Assembly: GCA_028688015.1 (NCBI GenBank)
Contig: JAQTZB010000009.1
Span: forward strand, 1-64,000
Reading direction: 5' to 3'
Length of the DNA: 64,000 nt
DNA from: Elusimicrobiales bacterium
Lineage (GTDB): Bacteria > Elusimicrobiota > Elusimicrobia > Elusimicrobiales > UBA9959
Each line of letters starts with the position of its first letter. Within the stretch, counting starts at the first letter, position 1. Shown piece after piece: positions 33,609 to 41,833 of the stretch. Position numbers and translations under genes: made by a program. The notes under the pieces are model-generated. The model did not search any database. It saw nothing but the letters and a program-made list of their open reading frames with translations, and was not told the DNA's origin.

Positions 33609-34514
33609 TTAGGCCAGGCTGAACAGCAGGCCGGCGCCGAGGGCGAAGACCAGCCACCAAGCCGTGTAGACCAGCAGGCCGCGGCGGCCTATCAGTTTCT
33701 GCGACATGACCATGGTGGGAATGCAGGTTCCTACGGAACCCAGCAGGAAGGCTAAAGCAGGCCCGGGCCCGAGGCCCAGCTTCAGCAGCGACAGCGTCAG
33801 CGGGATCTCCTCGCCTTCGCAGACGTACAGCGGCACGCCCAGCAGCACCGCGCTGAGGTAGGCCAGCGGCCCCGACGCGCCTATGTAGCGAGCGATCACG
33901 CCCGCCGGCAGCAGCACCGTCAGCAGCGTGGCTATGGCCATGCCCAGCACGAAGTACTTGGCCAGGTCCTTTATGATGTCCGCGAAGACAGGCCAGAATT
34001 TGCGCGGCTCGTCCGCTTCCTTGGCCGCGCCGCCGGAGCAGCCGCAGCCGGAAGCGCATTTTTTTACCGGGATGGTCACCGGGATATCCAGGAAACCGGG
34101 CTTGTTCTTCTCCAGCCACAGAAAGATAGCGCCTATCATGACCGCCCCGAGCAGGGCCGCCAGCGCGCGGGCCATGGTAAACTTCCAGCCCAGCACGGCC
34201 CAGGTCAGTACCAGCGTCTGCGGGCTGACCAGCGGCGAGGCCAGCAGGAAGCTGGTCACCGTGCCCAGGTCCGCGCCCTTGCGGCGCAGGCCCTCGGCCA
34301 TCGGCATGGTGGCGCAGGAGCAGCCGGGCATCACCATGCCCAACACCGCGGCCTTGGCCAGCGAGGCCCAGCCGCCGCGCAGATGCTTCAGCGCGAAATC
34401 CGGCTTCAGGAACACGTCCAGCGCCGCCCCGAACGCGGCGCCGCCAAGGAAGTAAGGCAGCACCATCCAGGTGAGGTTCAAAAACTCTTTAGCGTAATTT
34501 TGGACAAAATTCAT
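33609..34514 (-). CDS. Permease of the ArsP/YraQ (DUF318) family
   Basis: A 301-residue inner-membrane protein with eight or more hydrophobic segments. It has the paired hallmark motifs PGCSCATMPMAEGLRRKG and CEGEEIPLTLSLL, and a central cytoplasmic Cys-rich loop (KKCASGCGCSGG, about residue 155-166). Members such as ArsP export organoarsenicals, but most are uncharacterised. I chose the ATG at 34514, seven bases from a strong promoter, over an upstream in-frame alternative that would overlap it. Confidence 0.82.
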   Translation of the reverse strand: MNFVQNYAKEFLNLTWMVLPYFLGGAAFGAALDVFLKPDFALKHLRGGWASLAKAAVLGMVMPGCSCATMPMAEGLRRKGADLGTVTSFLLASPLVSPQTLVLTWAVLGWKFTMARALAALLGAVMIGAIFLWLEKNKPGFLDIPVTIPVKKCASGCGCSGGAAKEADEPRKFWPVFADIIKDLAKYFVLGMAIATLLTVLLPAGVIARYIGASGPLAYLSAVLLGVPLYVCEGEEIPLTLSLLKLGLGPGPALAFLLGSVGTCIPTMVMSQKLIGRRGLLVYTAWWLVFALGAGLLFSLA

Positions 34515-34521
34515 CCTGTAT

Positions 34522-34550
34522 ATTATCCCAGCAGGGCGAAAAAAAGTCAA
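34522..34550 (-). promoter_or_regulatory. Promoter predicting a leaderless permease mRNA
   Basis: On the minus strand TTGACT (34545-34550) and GATAAT (34522-34527) are 17 bases apart. The -10 ends seven bases before the ATG at 34514. No Shine-Dalgarno sequence fits in that space. Confidence 0.7.
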
Positions 34551-34635
34551 CAGGGTTAAGCCGGCAAGCCGGGCGGGCCGGGAGGCCTACGCCGCAGGTA
34601 GGCAGTTTTCCGTTATCTAAGGGGACCTTGGGACC

Positions 34636-34664
34636 TTATCCAGCCGCGTCATACCTGTTAAACT
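34636..34664 (+). promoter_or_regulatory. Promoter predicting a leaderless mRNA for the DUF4105 gene
   Basis: TTATCC (34636-34641), a 17-base spacer and TAAACT (34659-34664) lie six bases before the ATG at 34671. It is divergent from the permease promoter in the same 156-base gap, which also holds a small GCCTAC/GTAGGC hairpin. Confidence 0.5.
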
Positions 34665-34670
34665 ATAAAT

Positions 34671-35789
34671 ATGCTCAAACGCTTTCTCCTCGCCATTTCG
34701 CTCGCCGCCCTTTACCAGCCTGCCGCCTTCGCCCAGTCCATCAGCCAGGACGCGCTGCAGGCCCTCAACGCCGCCGCCGCTGAAGCCGGGGAGAGCCAGG
34801 TGCCGGAAGTCCCGGCGGATAAAAAGTGGGGCGTCTCTTACGTGCTCAACGGCGTGCTGTCCATCCAGGAGGACACCGTCCGCCTCAACACCGCCGACGG
34901 CCGCGTGTTCGAGCTGGACCTGAGCCTGCGCAAGGCGCGCAAGTTCGACGGCCAGAGCGTGAAAGTGGAAGCCAAGGCCAAACAGGCCGACGACATGTCA
35001 GTGCTGAAGGTCTCGGAGATAGAGGCCTACAACCCCGCCGCCGAGCTCAAGCTGCCCCCCTACCTGGCCAAGCGCAAACCCGCCCGCGTGCTGGCCGACG
35101 CCCCCGAGGCCATGACCGTAGCCAATGTGCGCTGGCAGTACAATCCCTACCCGCAGGACGACAAGTTCGACTGGGCCACCGCCACCATCAAGCCCGAGCT
35201 GGTCAAAGAGGTCTATTTCGTCAAGAAGCCTTTCGCCCCGGAATGGATAGCCGCTCACTCGCTGCTGGCCTTCACCTTCGAGAAAGGCGGCCTGACCGAC
35301 GCCAACGGCAACGAGTCCCAGGCCCTGGTGCTGACCATAGAGGCCTTCCTGCGCGAGGGCCAGGTGTACGATCTCAAGGAAGGCCTCAAGAACAAGTTCG
35401 GGATAGTGTGGCTGCTGACCACCTGGGAAGATTATGTCACCCGCACCGCCCTGGTGGACCAGGCCCGCCTGATCCCCTACGCGGTAAAGAACCTGTCCCG
35501 CGCCCAGAAGGCCGACATGGTGCGCGAGGGCGTGCGCCTGGCCGGCGTCAACCGCGAGGGCGAGTACTACCACACCATCACCAACAACTGCACCAACAAT
35601 CTGCTGATCGTCATGAACCGCGTGCTGCCCGAGAACCGCCGCATCCGCATGTGGACCATCCCCTACCTGGCCTACAATGTGCGGGCCACCATGCCGGTGA
35701 TGGTGCCCGGTTACCTGCAGGGTAAAGGCCTGCTGGGCCCCGAGCTGGGCGTCATCAACGACACCAATTACAAAGAGCCGCTCCCTTAA
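34671..35789 (+). CDS. Secreted DUF4105-like protein
   Basis: A 372-residue exported protein with a signal peptide ending near AAFA. Residues 30-120 form a beta-rich region, and the rest matches DUF4105 in pattern, including the YHTITNNCTNNLL motif near residue 305. That Cys-centred motif is shared with the Lnb N-terminal periplasmic domain. The His and Cys could make a papain-like or NlpC-like catalytic pair, but no activity is established. It stands alone between its own promoter and terminator. Confidence 0.75.
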   Translation: MLKRFLLAISLAALYQPAAFAQSISQDALQALNAAAAEAGESQVPEVPADKKWGVSYVLNGVLSIQEDTVRLNTADGRVFELDLSLRKARKFDGQSVKVEAKAKQADDMSVLKVSEIEAYNPAAELKLPPYLAKRKPARVLADAPEAMTVANVRWQYNPYPQDDKFDWATATIKPELVKEVYFVKKPFAPEWIAAHSLLAFTFEKGGLTDANGNESQALVLTIEAFLREGQVYDLKEGLKNKFGIVWLLTTWEDYVTRTALVDQARLIPYAVKNLSRAQKADMVREGVRLAGVNREGEYYHTITNNCTNNLLIVMNRVLPENRRIRMWTIPYLAYNVRATMPVMVPGYLQGKGLLGPELGVINDTNYKEPLP

Positions 35790-35806
35790 CAGCCAAGACC
35801 CGCCGC

Positions 35807-35834
35807 AAGACCGGGGCCGGCGCCCCGGTCTTTT
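35807..35834 (+). terminator. Rho-independent terminator after the DUF4105 gene
   Basis: AAGACCGGGGC and GCCCCGGTCTT form an eleven-pair stem around CGGC, followed by TTATTT. It also lies downstream of minus-strand ssb. Confidence 0.88.
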
Positions 35835-35901
35835 ATTTCGCTGCGCGCGGCCGCGGTCAGCCGGGGACGCCCCCCAAGAAACGCGTCCCCGGCCGGCCGC
35901 C

Positions 35902-36438
35902 CTAAAACGGCGCGCTCCCGTCCTCGCCCCCCGCCCTGCGCTGGCGGCCGCGCTTGCCCTTGGGCGCCTGCGGCGCCTCGTCCGGCCAGCCGGCGTCCGC
36001 CAAATGCTCTCCGGGCGCGTGGTCCGGCTCGGGTCCGTCGGCCACGTGCTCGCCGGGCGCGTGATCGGCGGGGGCGCCGGCCTGGCGCGGCTTGTCTCCC
36101 ATGAACTCTATAGCGTCCACGTAGACCAGCATCTTCTGGTGGCGCTTGCCGTCCTCTTTGCCGGTCCACTCCTCCATGGCCAGGTGCCCCTCCACGAACA
36201 CCTGCCGCCCCTTGTGCAGCTTGGCCGCCAGGTCGGCCAGCTTGCGGCCGTGCTCGCGGTTATAGGCCTTCAGGTTAACCCAGACCGGCACCTCCTCCCA
36301 CTCGCCTGTCTGCGGGTTTTTCCTGCGGTTGTGCACCGCGAACCCCACGTTGGCCACGCGGCCCCCGTTGGGGAATTCCGTGAGCTCCGGGTCGCGCGTC
36401 AGGCGCCCGATCAGCATTACCTTGTTCAAGTTAGCCAT
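35902..36438 (-). CDS. ssb: Single-stranded DNA-binding protein
   Basis: A 178-residue SSB with a standard OB fold (residues 1-112), including NKVMLIGRLTRDPEL. The C-terminal linker holds two DHAPGEH repeats (about 125-131 and 139-145) and a basic stretch (GKRGRQRR). It ends in GSAPF rather than the usual acidic DDDIPF tail; only the last Pro-Phe is kept, with GGEDG just before. This may weaken recruitment of partner proteins. GGGAGGGGGAC precedes the ATG and a dispersed hairpin element lies just upstream. Confidence 0.93.
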   Translation of the reverse strand: MANLNKVMLIGRLTRDPELTEFPNGGRVANVGFAVHNRRKNPQTGEWEEVPVWVNLKAYNREHGRKLADLAAKLHKGRQVFVEGHLAMEEWTGKEDGKRHQKMLVYVDAIEFMGDKPRQAGAPADHAPGEHVADGPEPDHAPGEHLADAGWPDEAPQAPKGKRGRQRRAGGEDGSAPF

Positions 36439-36470
36439 AAGTCCCCCTCCCAGTTAAGTTTTACGGCAAC

Positions 36471-36512
36471 CATAGCATAGCAGGCCGTCCCGACAAGGGC
36501 CTGTCGGGAACG
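36471..36512 (-). repeat. Dispersed hairpin element, copy 1 (upstream of ssb)
   Basis: TCCCGACA/TGTCGGGA forms an eight-pair stem (36488-36509, loop AGGGCC). On the minus strand the tail CTGCTATGCTAT follows nine bases after the stem. TTGTCG inside the stem and TATGGT 16 bases later could be -35 and -10 for ssb. Confidence 0.75.
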
Positions 36513-36531
36513 AAAAAAATATTTTTACAGG

Positions 36532-36879
36532 TTACAGGCGGTTGTACTTGGTTATGCGGCCGCGGGACTTGGAGACGGGGTACTTCTGCGCGTTCTTAAC
36601 CAGCTTCTTTTTGAGGGCGGTATTCAGGTCTATGCCGAGGTCGTGGCCCAGCACCAGCACCCAGTACAGCACGTCGGCCAGCTCGTCTGAGATGTCCTCT
36701 TTGCCGGCCTTAACGTGGGCCTTGATCTCGGCCGGGGTCTTCCACTGGAAATGCTCCAGCAGCTCGGCGGCCTCGAGGGCCAGCGAGATCGCGACGTCCT
36801 TGGGGTTGTGGAACTGCTTCCAGTCGCGCTCATCGCGGAACTTCAGCACGGCGGCGGCGAGTTTCTTGATGTCGGCCAT
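36532..36879 (-). CDS. MazG-like nucleotide pyrophosphohydrolase
   Basis: A 115-residue all-alpha NTP pyrophosphatase of the MazG/RS21-C6 (dCTPase-like) group, which removes non-canonical nucleotides. The metal-binding pattern E-x2-E and E-x3-D is seen in LEAAELLEHFQW and SDELADVLYW. Length is normal for the single-domain form. The start lies one base after the stop of the upstream metallopeptidase gene, so translation is coupled. Confidence 0.9.
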   Translation of the reverse strand: MADIKKLAAAVLKFRDERDWKQFHNPKDVAISLALEAAELLEHFQWKTPAEIKAHVKAGKEDISDELADVLYWVLVLGHDLGIDLNTALKKKLVKNAQKYPVSKSRGRITKYNRL

Positions 36880-36880
36880 A

Positions 36881-37363
36881 TCAGTTAAGCGTTACCTCTT
36901 CGCGCAGCAGGCGCGTATTGTCGCGCAGCCAGCGGCGCTGCATTTTGTAATCGGGGCAGGCGGCCCCGACGTGCGCCCAGAACCTTTTAGAGTGGTTCAT
37001 CTCGCGCAGGTGGCAGAGCTCGTGGATCACCACGTAGTCCAGCGCCTCCGGGGGCGCCGCGGCCAGCCGCCAGTTGAAATTCAGGTTGCGCCGCCCCGAG
37101 CAGCTGCCCCAGAGCGACCGCTGGTCCTTTATATAGACCTTCTTATATTCCAGGCCCAGCTGCCCGGCCCAGTGCGCCACGCGCGCGTGAATTATTTCCT
37201 TGGCCCGGCGGCGCTGCGCCGCGGTGGGCGCGGGCCCGCGCTGGCGCACATAGCGCACCCGGCGGTAAACGCGCGGCGGCGGGAACACCTCCGGCAGGTC
37301 GCCGGTAAGCGAGCGGAGAAAATCTTTTACGTCTTTGCAGACGCCGCGCACATCCACTTTCAT
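36881..37363 (-). CDS. YgjP-type metallopeptidase-like protein (DUF45)
   Basis: A 160-residue protein with the zinc motif HELCH (about residue 117-121) and the extended HELCHLREMNHSKRFW stretch that defines the YgjP/DUF45 family, related to WLM/SprT peptidases. LWGSCSGRRNLNFNWRL is the other family block. It is coupled to the MazG-like gene, which may point to nucleotide housekeeping. The mRNA is probably leaderless: TATGAT ends six bases before the ATG. Confidence 0.85.
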   Translation of the reverse strand: MKVDVRGVCKDVKDFLRSLTGDLPEVFPPPRVYRRVRYVRQRGPAPTAAQRRRAKEIIHARVAHWAGQLGLEYKKVYIKDQRSLWGSCSGRRNLNFNWRLAAAPPEALDYVVIHELCHLREMNHSKRFWAHVGAACPDYKMQRRWLRDNTRLLREEVTLN

Positions 37364-37369
37364 AGGTAA

Positions 37370-37375
37370 ATCATA
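37370..37375 (-). promoter_or_regulatory. -10 box six bases before the YgjP-like start
   Basis: TATGAT on the minus strand (five of six consensus positions) ends six bases before the ATG at 37363. The -35 is poor. It fits the leaderless layout seen at several genes here. Confidence 0.45.
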
Positions 37376-37394
37376 ACAAATACCCTTCGGGGGC

Positions 37395-39101
37395 TCAGGC
37401 GGCGGTCTCCACCTTGTAGAGGATCATCGGCTTGGACTTGCCCTTCATCAGCACCGGCGCGCCCTCCAGGAATTTAACGCCCGGGAAGCGGCCCTGGTCT
37501 ATGCCCCGGATAACGGCGTCGCTGAGCAGGATCTCGGTGGCGGCCGTCTTGGTCTGGCTCTCTATGCGCGAGGCCACGTTCACGGTGTCGCCCAGCACGG
37601 TGTACTCCAGCCGCGCCGCCGTGCCCACGTTGCCGGCCACCAGGCCGCCGCTGTGCACGCCCACGCCGAAGAAAACCTCTGGGTGGCGCTTCTGCGCGTT
37701 GAACTCTTTGAGCGCGGCCTTCATCCCCAGCGCGGCCCGCACCGCCGCCTCCTGGTGGTCCTCCACGCCGAACACCGGCGAGAAGATGGCCATCACCGCG
37801 TCGCCGATGAACTTGTTGATGACGCCCTTGTTGTCAGCTATCGGCTTGGTCATGTAGGCGAAGTACTCGTTCAGGAATTTGATCAGTTCCACCGGCGGCA
37901 TGGTCTCGCTGAGCGGGGTGAAGCCGCGGATGTCGGAGAACAACACCGTGGCCTGGATCTCCTCGCCGGCCAGGTTCACCTTGCCGCTCTTCATGATCTT
38001 CTCGGCGATCTCCAGCGAGACGTAGCGGCCGAAGGTGTCCTTGATATGGTCGCGCTCCACCAGCCCGTCGAGCATCTGGTTGAAATGGCCTTTCAGCTGG
38101 CCCAGCTCGTCGGCGTAGAGCACCGAGGTCTTGCAGGTAAAATCCCCGGCCGCCACCGCTTTCATGCGCTTTACCAGCGCGCTGACCGGGGCCTGCACGT
38201 TAAAACGGTAAAGCATTATGGAAACCGCCTGAAAGACCAGCATCACCCCGGTCAGGAAGGCCACGATGAGTATCGGGACGAGCATCCGGATATTCTCGTA
38301 GGAGAAGAACGCCTGCCGGGCCAGGTCATTGTTGCTCGCCAGCACGGAGAAAGCGTCGAGGTTGGCGTATATCGGGACGTACAGGCACAGCAGCAGGGGG
38401 ACCATCGCCAGCGAGAACAGCATCAGCGCGTACCGCAGCGTGAGGTTTATGGCAAAGCCGGACTTAAGGCCATAGGGGTTATTCTCCAGGAAGAACGGCT
38501 TGGCTATGCGCTGGCGGATATAGAGCCCGGTCAGCTCCAGGTTCAGGTAGCTTACGAAAGCGCCCATAAGCAGGGCGGACAAGGCATAAACGACCTTGAC
38601 CTTATCCGGCACCGGCCCGTACTGCGAGTAGAAAGAGACGTTTTCCAGGTAGCGCTGCAGGGCCAGCACCCAGCCCAGGACGAAGACCGCCACCGGCAGC
38701 TGGATAATGCGGCGTTCGACGCGGCTTATATCCCGGGGCTTTTCAGAGAACTGGTGCCGGTAGAGCGGCCAGAGCCAGGCCAGCAGGAAGAGAAAATAGA
38801 ACCCGCTGACCAGTTTCCTGCTTTCATATTTCACCTTCCCGCTCGCGTCGACGTGTTTCTGCAGGGCGAACACCTTCTGCATATTATCCAGGAAGGCCTG
38901 CGTGACCTTGTACTCCCCGCCTTTGGCCAGGACGACGCTGGCGTTCGCCCATTCTGTTTTCAGGATACCGCTGTCGATAAGGGAAAATTTCTCGAAGACA
39001 AAAGCTGTGGTGCTTCCGAAATACACCATGAACGCGAAAAGAACGTAAAGCCCGAGATGCAGTTTATGGAACTTCTGCCAGAAAGTTGAGGTTTTTTTCA
39101 T
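37395..39101 (-). CDS. Membrane adenylate/guanylate cyclase with HAMP domain
   Basis: A 568-residue class III nucleotidyl cyclase. Seven or so hydrophobic segments occupy residues 15-310, a HAMP linker follows (about 305-360), and the catalytic domain spans about 385-568. Metal-binding aspartates are in FSDIRGFT and FIGDAVMAIF. The transition-state Asn/Arg region is in GDTVNVASRIE. The product (cAMP or cGMP) cannot be decided with certainty. No cyclic-nucleotide receptor gene is nearby. It stands 31 bases downstream of the metallopeptidase start and 24 bases from the next gene. Confidence 0.92.
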   Translation of the reverse strand: MKKTSTFWQKFHKLHLGLYVLFAFMVYFGSTTAFVFEKFSLIDSGILKTEWANASVVLAKGGEYKVTQAFLDNMQKVFALQKHVDASGKVKYESRKLVSGFYFLFLLAWLWPLYRHQFSEKPRDISRVERRIIQLPVAVFVLGWVLALQRYLENVSFYSQYGPVPDKVKVVYALSALLMGAFVSYLNLELTGLYIRQRIAKPFFLENNPYGLKSGFAINLTLRYALMLFSLAMVPLLLCLYVPIYANLDAFSVLASNNDLARQAFFSYENIRMLVPILIVAFLTGVMLVFQAVSIMLYRFNVQAPVSALVKRMKAVAAGDFTCKTSVLYADELGQLKGHFNQMLDGLVERDHIKDTFGRYVSLEIAEKIMKSGKVNLAGEEIQATVLFSDIRGFTPLSETMPPVELIKFLNEYFAYMTKPIADNKGVINKFIGDAVMAIFSPVFGVEDHQEAAVRAALGMKAALKEFNAQKRHPEVFFGVGVHSGGLVAGNVGTAARLEYTVLGDTVNVASRIESQTKTAATEILLSDAVIRGIDQGRFPGVKFLEGAPVLMKGKSKPMILYKVETAA

Positions 39102-39125
39102 AAGGGGACTGAGATATATTAGGAA

Positions 39126-40061
39126 TTATTCGGGCTGCACTTCAGCAAGGTTGAAGCCCAGCACACGCCAGGCAGAGCCGGAGAGGCCGGCTATGTACTG
39201 CGCGGCGTCCACGTCCAGCACCTGCTTGCCCTGCGCCGCGTGGCGCACTATCTTGCCGCGGGGGCCGTCGAAGATGAAGAACTGGTGCGAAACCAGCGTG
39301 GGCTTGTCGGCGCGGTCCTCGCGCACCAGGCTGACCACGGTGCCGTGCGGGATGGCGCCCAGCAGGCGGGGCAGGTCCTCGAGCGGCACATAGTTCAGGA
39401 CGGCGCGCTGATCGGGGATATTAGCGCCCAGAGCGCGCAGGCGGGCGGCCCGCGCGGCGCGGCCGGCGGCCGTCTCCCAGTCGAAGCCCGCCAGGTCCGC
39501 CTCGGTCTTTTTGGCGTACCAGGCGCGCTTGGAAATTATCTTGCTCACGCTGCGGGCGGCGGGGCCGGCCACCTCGGCCGTGATGTCGCGCAGAAAGCCG
39601 TCGGAGATATTGCCGGGCAGCCAGTCCGCTTCAGTAAAGTGGTTGCGCTCCTCGTAGGCCACCCTGCCGCGGCGGTAGCGGATATGGCGCAGGATGTTCA
39701 GCGCGTCGTCAGTGTCGCGGCCCAGCGCGAAGGCCATGGTCTGCTCCACGAAGGTGGTGCAGTCGAGGCCTTTGTAGCTCACCAGCGGGTCCCGGTCGAA
39801 CTCGCCGTCGGCCCCTTCGCCCAGCGGGCCCAGCACATAGGGCAGGCCCAGGAAGCGCGAGCTCGCGGCGAAGAGCTGGCCGCCCACCGAAGCGCCGTTA
39901 TCCGCGCGGGCGGGAGCGGCCGGCATGGGGATATCGGACGCGCGCAGGCGCAGGCCCGGGAGCATGGAGGAAGAGTACAGCGCGCCGAGGGCGGACGGAC
40001 CCGCGGCCGCGGCGGGCGCGGCGCAGGCTAAGGTCAGGACTATAGCGGCGATTAGTTTCAA
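39126..40061 (-). CDS. Secreted DUF1460 protein (amidase-like cell-wall hydrolase)
   Basis: About 311 residues with a signal peptide (LKLIAAIVLTLACAAPAAAA). The body matches DUF1460, an NlpC/P60-like fold that cleaves peptidoglycan peptides or amides. GLDCTTFVEQTMAFA holds the likely catalytic Cys, and VSHQFFIFD the likely His. I chose the TTG at 40061 because no ATG or GTG gives a signal peptide; a TATAGA box seven bases upstream could make it leaderless. The start is the weakest part of this call. Confidence 0.8.
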   Translation of the reverse strand: MKLIAAIVLTLACAAPAAAAGPSALGALYSSSMLPGLRLRASDIPMPAAPARADNGASVGGQLFAASSRFLGLPYVLGPLGEGADGEFDRDPLVSYKGLDCTTFVEQTMAFALGRDTDDALNILRHIRYRRGRVAYEERNHFTEADWLPGNISDGFLRDITAEVAGPAARSVSKIISKRAWYAKKTEADLAGFDWETAAGRAARAARLRALGANIPDQRAVLNYVPLEDLPRLLGAIPHGTVVSLVREDRADKPTLVSHQFFIFDGPRGKIVRHAAQGKQVLDVDAAQYIAGLSGSAWRVLGFNLAEVQPE

Positions 40062-40098
40062 GCGTGTCTCTATAAGCGCGTTGTCTGTATATAGTTTA

Positions 40099-40162
40099 CC
40101 CCGCGCGCCCGCGCGGGGTAAGTGACAATGGGCCCAAGCGGGCCCGGGCTTTGGGCCTAAGG
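40099..40162 (-). terminator. Two GC hairpins after the phospholipase D gene
   Basis: CCCCGCGC/GCGCGGGG (40099-40118, loop GCCC) is a perfect stem. A second stem pairs CCCAAGC with GCTTTGGG (about 40132-40155) with one bulge. They lie between the phospholipase stop and the DUF1460 start. No T run follows, so termination is uncertain. Confidence 0.45.
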
Positions 40163-40171
40163 GAAACCGGC

Positions 40172-41740
40172 TTACAGCCAGGGGTAGAGGCGGCCGGCGA
40201 GGCGCTCCATCATGGTGGGTTTGAAGTTCAGGATACGCTGGCTCTTCTGCAGGTCCGCGTCGAACAGCTCGCGGCTGATGTAGCCCGCCAGACCGGCGTC
40301 GCGCACCACCACGTTGAGCTCGTGGTTGTTCTTCAGGCTGCGGCTGTCCAGATTGGACGAGCCGAAAGAGCTCCACACCCCGTCCAGCACGGCCACCTTC
40401 TGGTGCGCCATGCGGCCCTGGTACTCGTAAATTTCAACGCCGGCTTTCAGCATCTGCGGGTAAAAAGCGCGCGAGCACTTCATGGCTATGCCCTTGTTAT
40501 TGGCGGCCGGCAGGGTTATCTGCACCTTCACGCCGCGCCTGGCCGCGTCGCTCAGCGCGTCCACTATCTCGGGATCGGCGAAATAAGGCACGGCCACGCG
40601 GATGGAGGTCTGCGCCGTGTGGAAGGCGCGCAAATACATGGCCTTGATGTTGCGGTCCTCGTTGCCGCGGTGGCGCACCACGCGGGCTTCCACGCCGCCG
40701 GGCACGGACAGCAGCCTGGGGTAATGCTCGCCGGCGTCCTTCACGGCGGGGCCGGCCTCGGCCCAGTTCTCGAGGAAAGAATCCTGCAGGCGGGCCACTA
40801 TGGGCCCGGTCAGCAGTGTCTGCTGGTCGTGCCAGTCCACCTGGTAATGGCCGCCTATGTTCATGCCGCCGGTAAAGCCAACGCTGCCGTCTATAACCAT
40901 CACCTTGCGGTGGTCGCGGCTGCCCGTGAAGCGCGGGGAATTGCGCACGCGCGCCTCGGCGCCGGAGTCGTTGAGGAAAGCCAGCAGCTTTTTAATTTCT
41001 TCGCTCTTCTTAACGCCTGAGCCGTAAAAGTCCACTATGAGCCGCACCTGCACGCCTTCTGCGGCCTTGGCGGCCAGCTTGCGGGCCAGGCCCCAGCCTA
41101 TCTCGTCGGCCTGCAGCTGGTAGATCTCGATATGGATGGACTTGCGGGCGGCGTCCAGGGCGGCCGAGGCGGCCGGCAGCACGCGCGAGTCTATTAAAAA
41201 GTCCACGCCGTTAAGCCCGTCGGGGTGCGAGCCGGTGACGGCGTCGATGTAAGCCTCCAGCCCGGCCCAATCGCCGGGGGTGGTAGCGGCCAGGTGGCGG
41301 CTAGCCATTTTTTCTATGGTCTTAAAATTGGTCACGGCGCCGCTGAGCTTCAGGCGCCGCACATGGTAGTACAGGCTGTCGAAGGAGGCCGCGTCGGGCG
41401 CGGTCTCGAAAAGGCGGTGGATGGCGGCCTCGGTCTGCTGCTGGGCCGGGTCTTCCTGGCTGCCCGCGGGCCGCGAGGCGGCCACCAAAGTCTTCAGCAT
41501 GGCCAGGCGCTGCTCGGGCGTTGCGGCGGCCAGCTCGGCGTCGCTCAGGGCGGCAATAGCCCGGGGCGAAGCGGTGTCCACCGTCGGCGGCGGCAGGCGG
41601 TAGGGTTCGGAGGCCTGCGGTATTTCCGCGGCTGTGCCCTGCGCGGCCAGTTCGGCCAGGGCCTGCGCCGCGGCGCGCTGATGAGGAATTAAGACGGAAA
41701 ATATTAAAGCGGTATAGAGGAAAGGCTTCTTATGGAGCAT
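40172..41740 (-). CDS. Exported phospholipase D / cardiolipin synthase-like protein
   Basis: A 522-residue protein with a signal peptide (about 25 residues, ending RAAAQ) and two HKD-type motifs: HRKVMVIDGSVGFTGGMN in the first half and HQKVAVLDGVWSSFGSSNLD in the second. Two motifs per chain are needed for the phosphatidyltransfer active site. Residues 30-170 are an unrecognised N-terminal region. An exported location suggests a periplasmic phospholipase or nuclease rather than a classical membrane cardiolipin synthase. CATAAT lies six bases before the ATG. Confidence 0.88.
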   Translation of the reverse strand: MLHKKPFLYTALIFSVLIPHQRAAAQALAELAAQGTAAEIPQASEPYRLPPPTVDTASPRAIAALSDAELAAATPEQRLAMLKTLVAASRPAGSQEDPAQQQTEAAIHRLFETAPDAASFDSLYYHVRRLKLSGAVTNFKTIEKMASRHLAATTPGDWAGLEAYIDAVTGSHPDGLNGVDFLIDSRVLPAASAALDAARKSIHIEIYQLQADEIGWGLARKLAAKAAEGVQVRLIVDFYGSGVKKSEEIKKLLAFLNDSGAEARVRNSPRFTGSRDHRKVMVIDGSVGFTGGMNIGGHYQVDWHDQQTLLTGPIVARLQDSFLENWAEAGPAVKDAGEHYPRLLSVPGGVEARVVRHRGNEDRNIKAMYLRAFHTAQTSIRVAVPYFADPEIVDALSDAARRGVKVQITLPAANNKGIAMKCSRAFYPQMLKAGVEIYEYQGRMAHQKVAVLDGVWSSFGSSNLDSRSLKNNHELNVVVRDAGLAGYISRELFDADLQKSQRILNFKPTMMERLAGRLYPWL

Positions 41741-41746
41741 TCCATA

Positions 41747-41774
41747 ATTATGCCTTTAGCCGGCCCTGGCCCAA
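41747..41774 (-). promoter_or_regulatory. Promoter predicting a leaderless phospholipase mRNA
   Basis: On the minus strand TTGGGC (41769-41774), a 16-base spacer and CATAAT (41747-41752) lie six bases before the ATG at 41740. Confidence 0.45.
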
Positions 41775-41821
41775 TAGAGGCCAAAGACCCAGTCCCGCGC
41801 GGTTATTGGGCCCAGGCCGGC
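41759..41821 (-). repeat. Imperfect 18-base inverted repeat upstream of the phospholipase gene
   Basis: Arms at 41759-41776 and 41804-41821 pair at 16 of 18 positions around a 27-base loop. It lies between the methyltransferase stop and the phospholipase start, so it may end the repair-operon transcript. The right part (41806-41832) resembles the sequence at 40129-40160 on the other side of the phospholipase gene. Confidence 0.5.
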
Positions 41822-41833
41822 TTTGGGCCCAAG

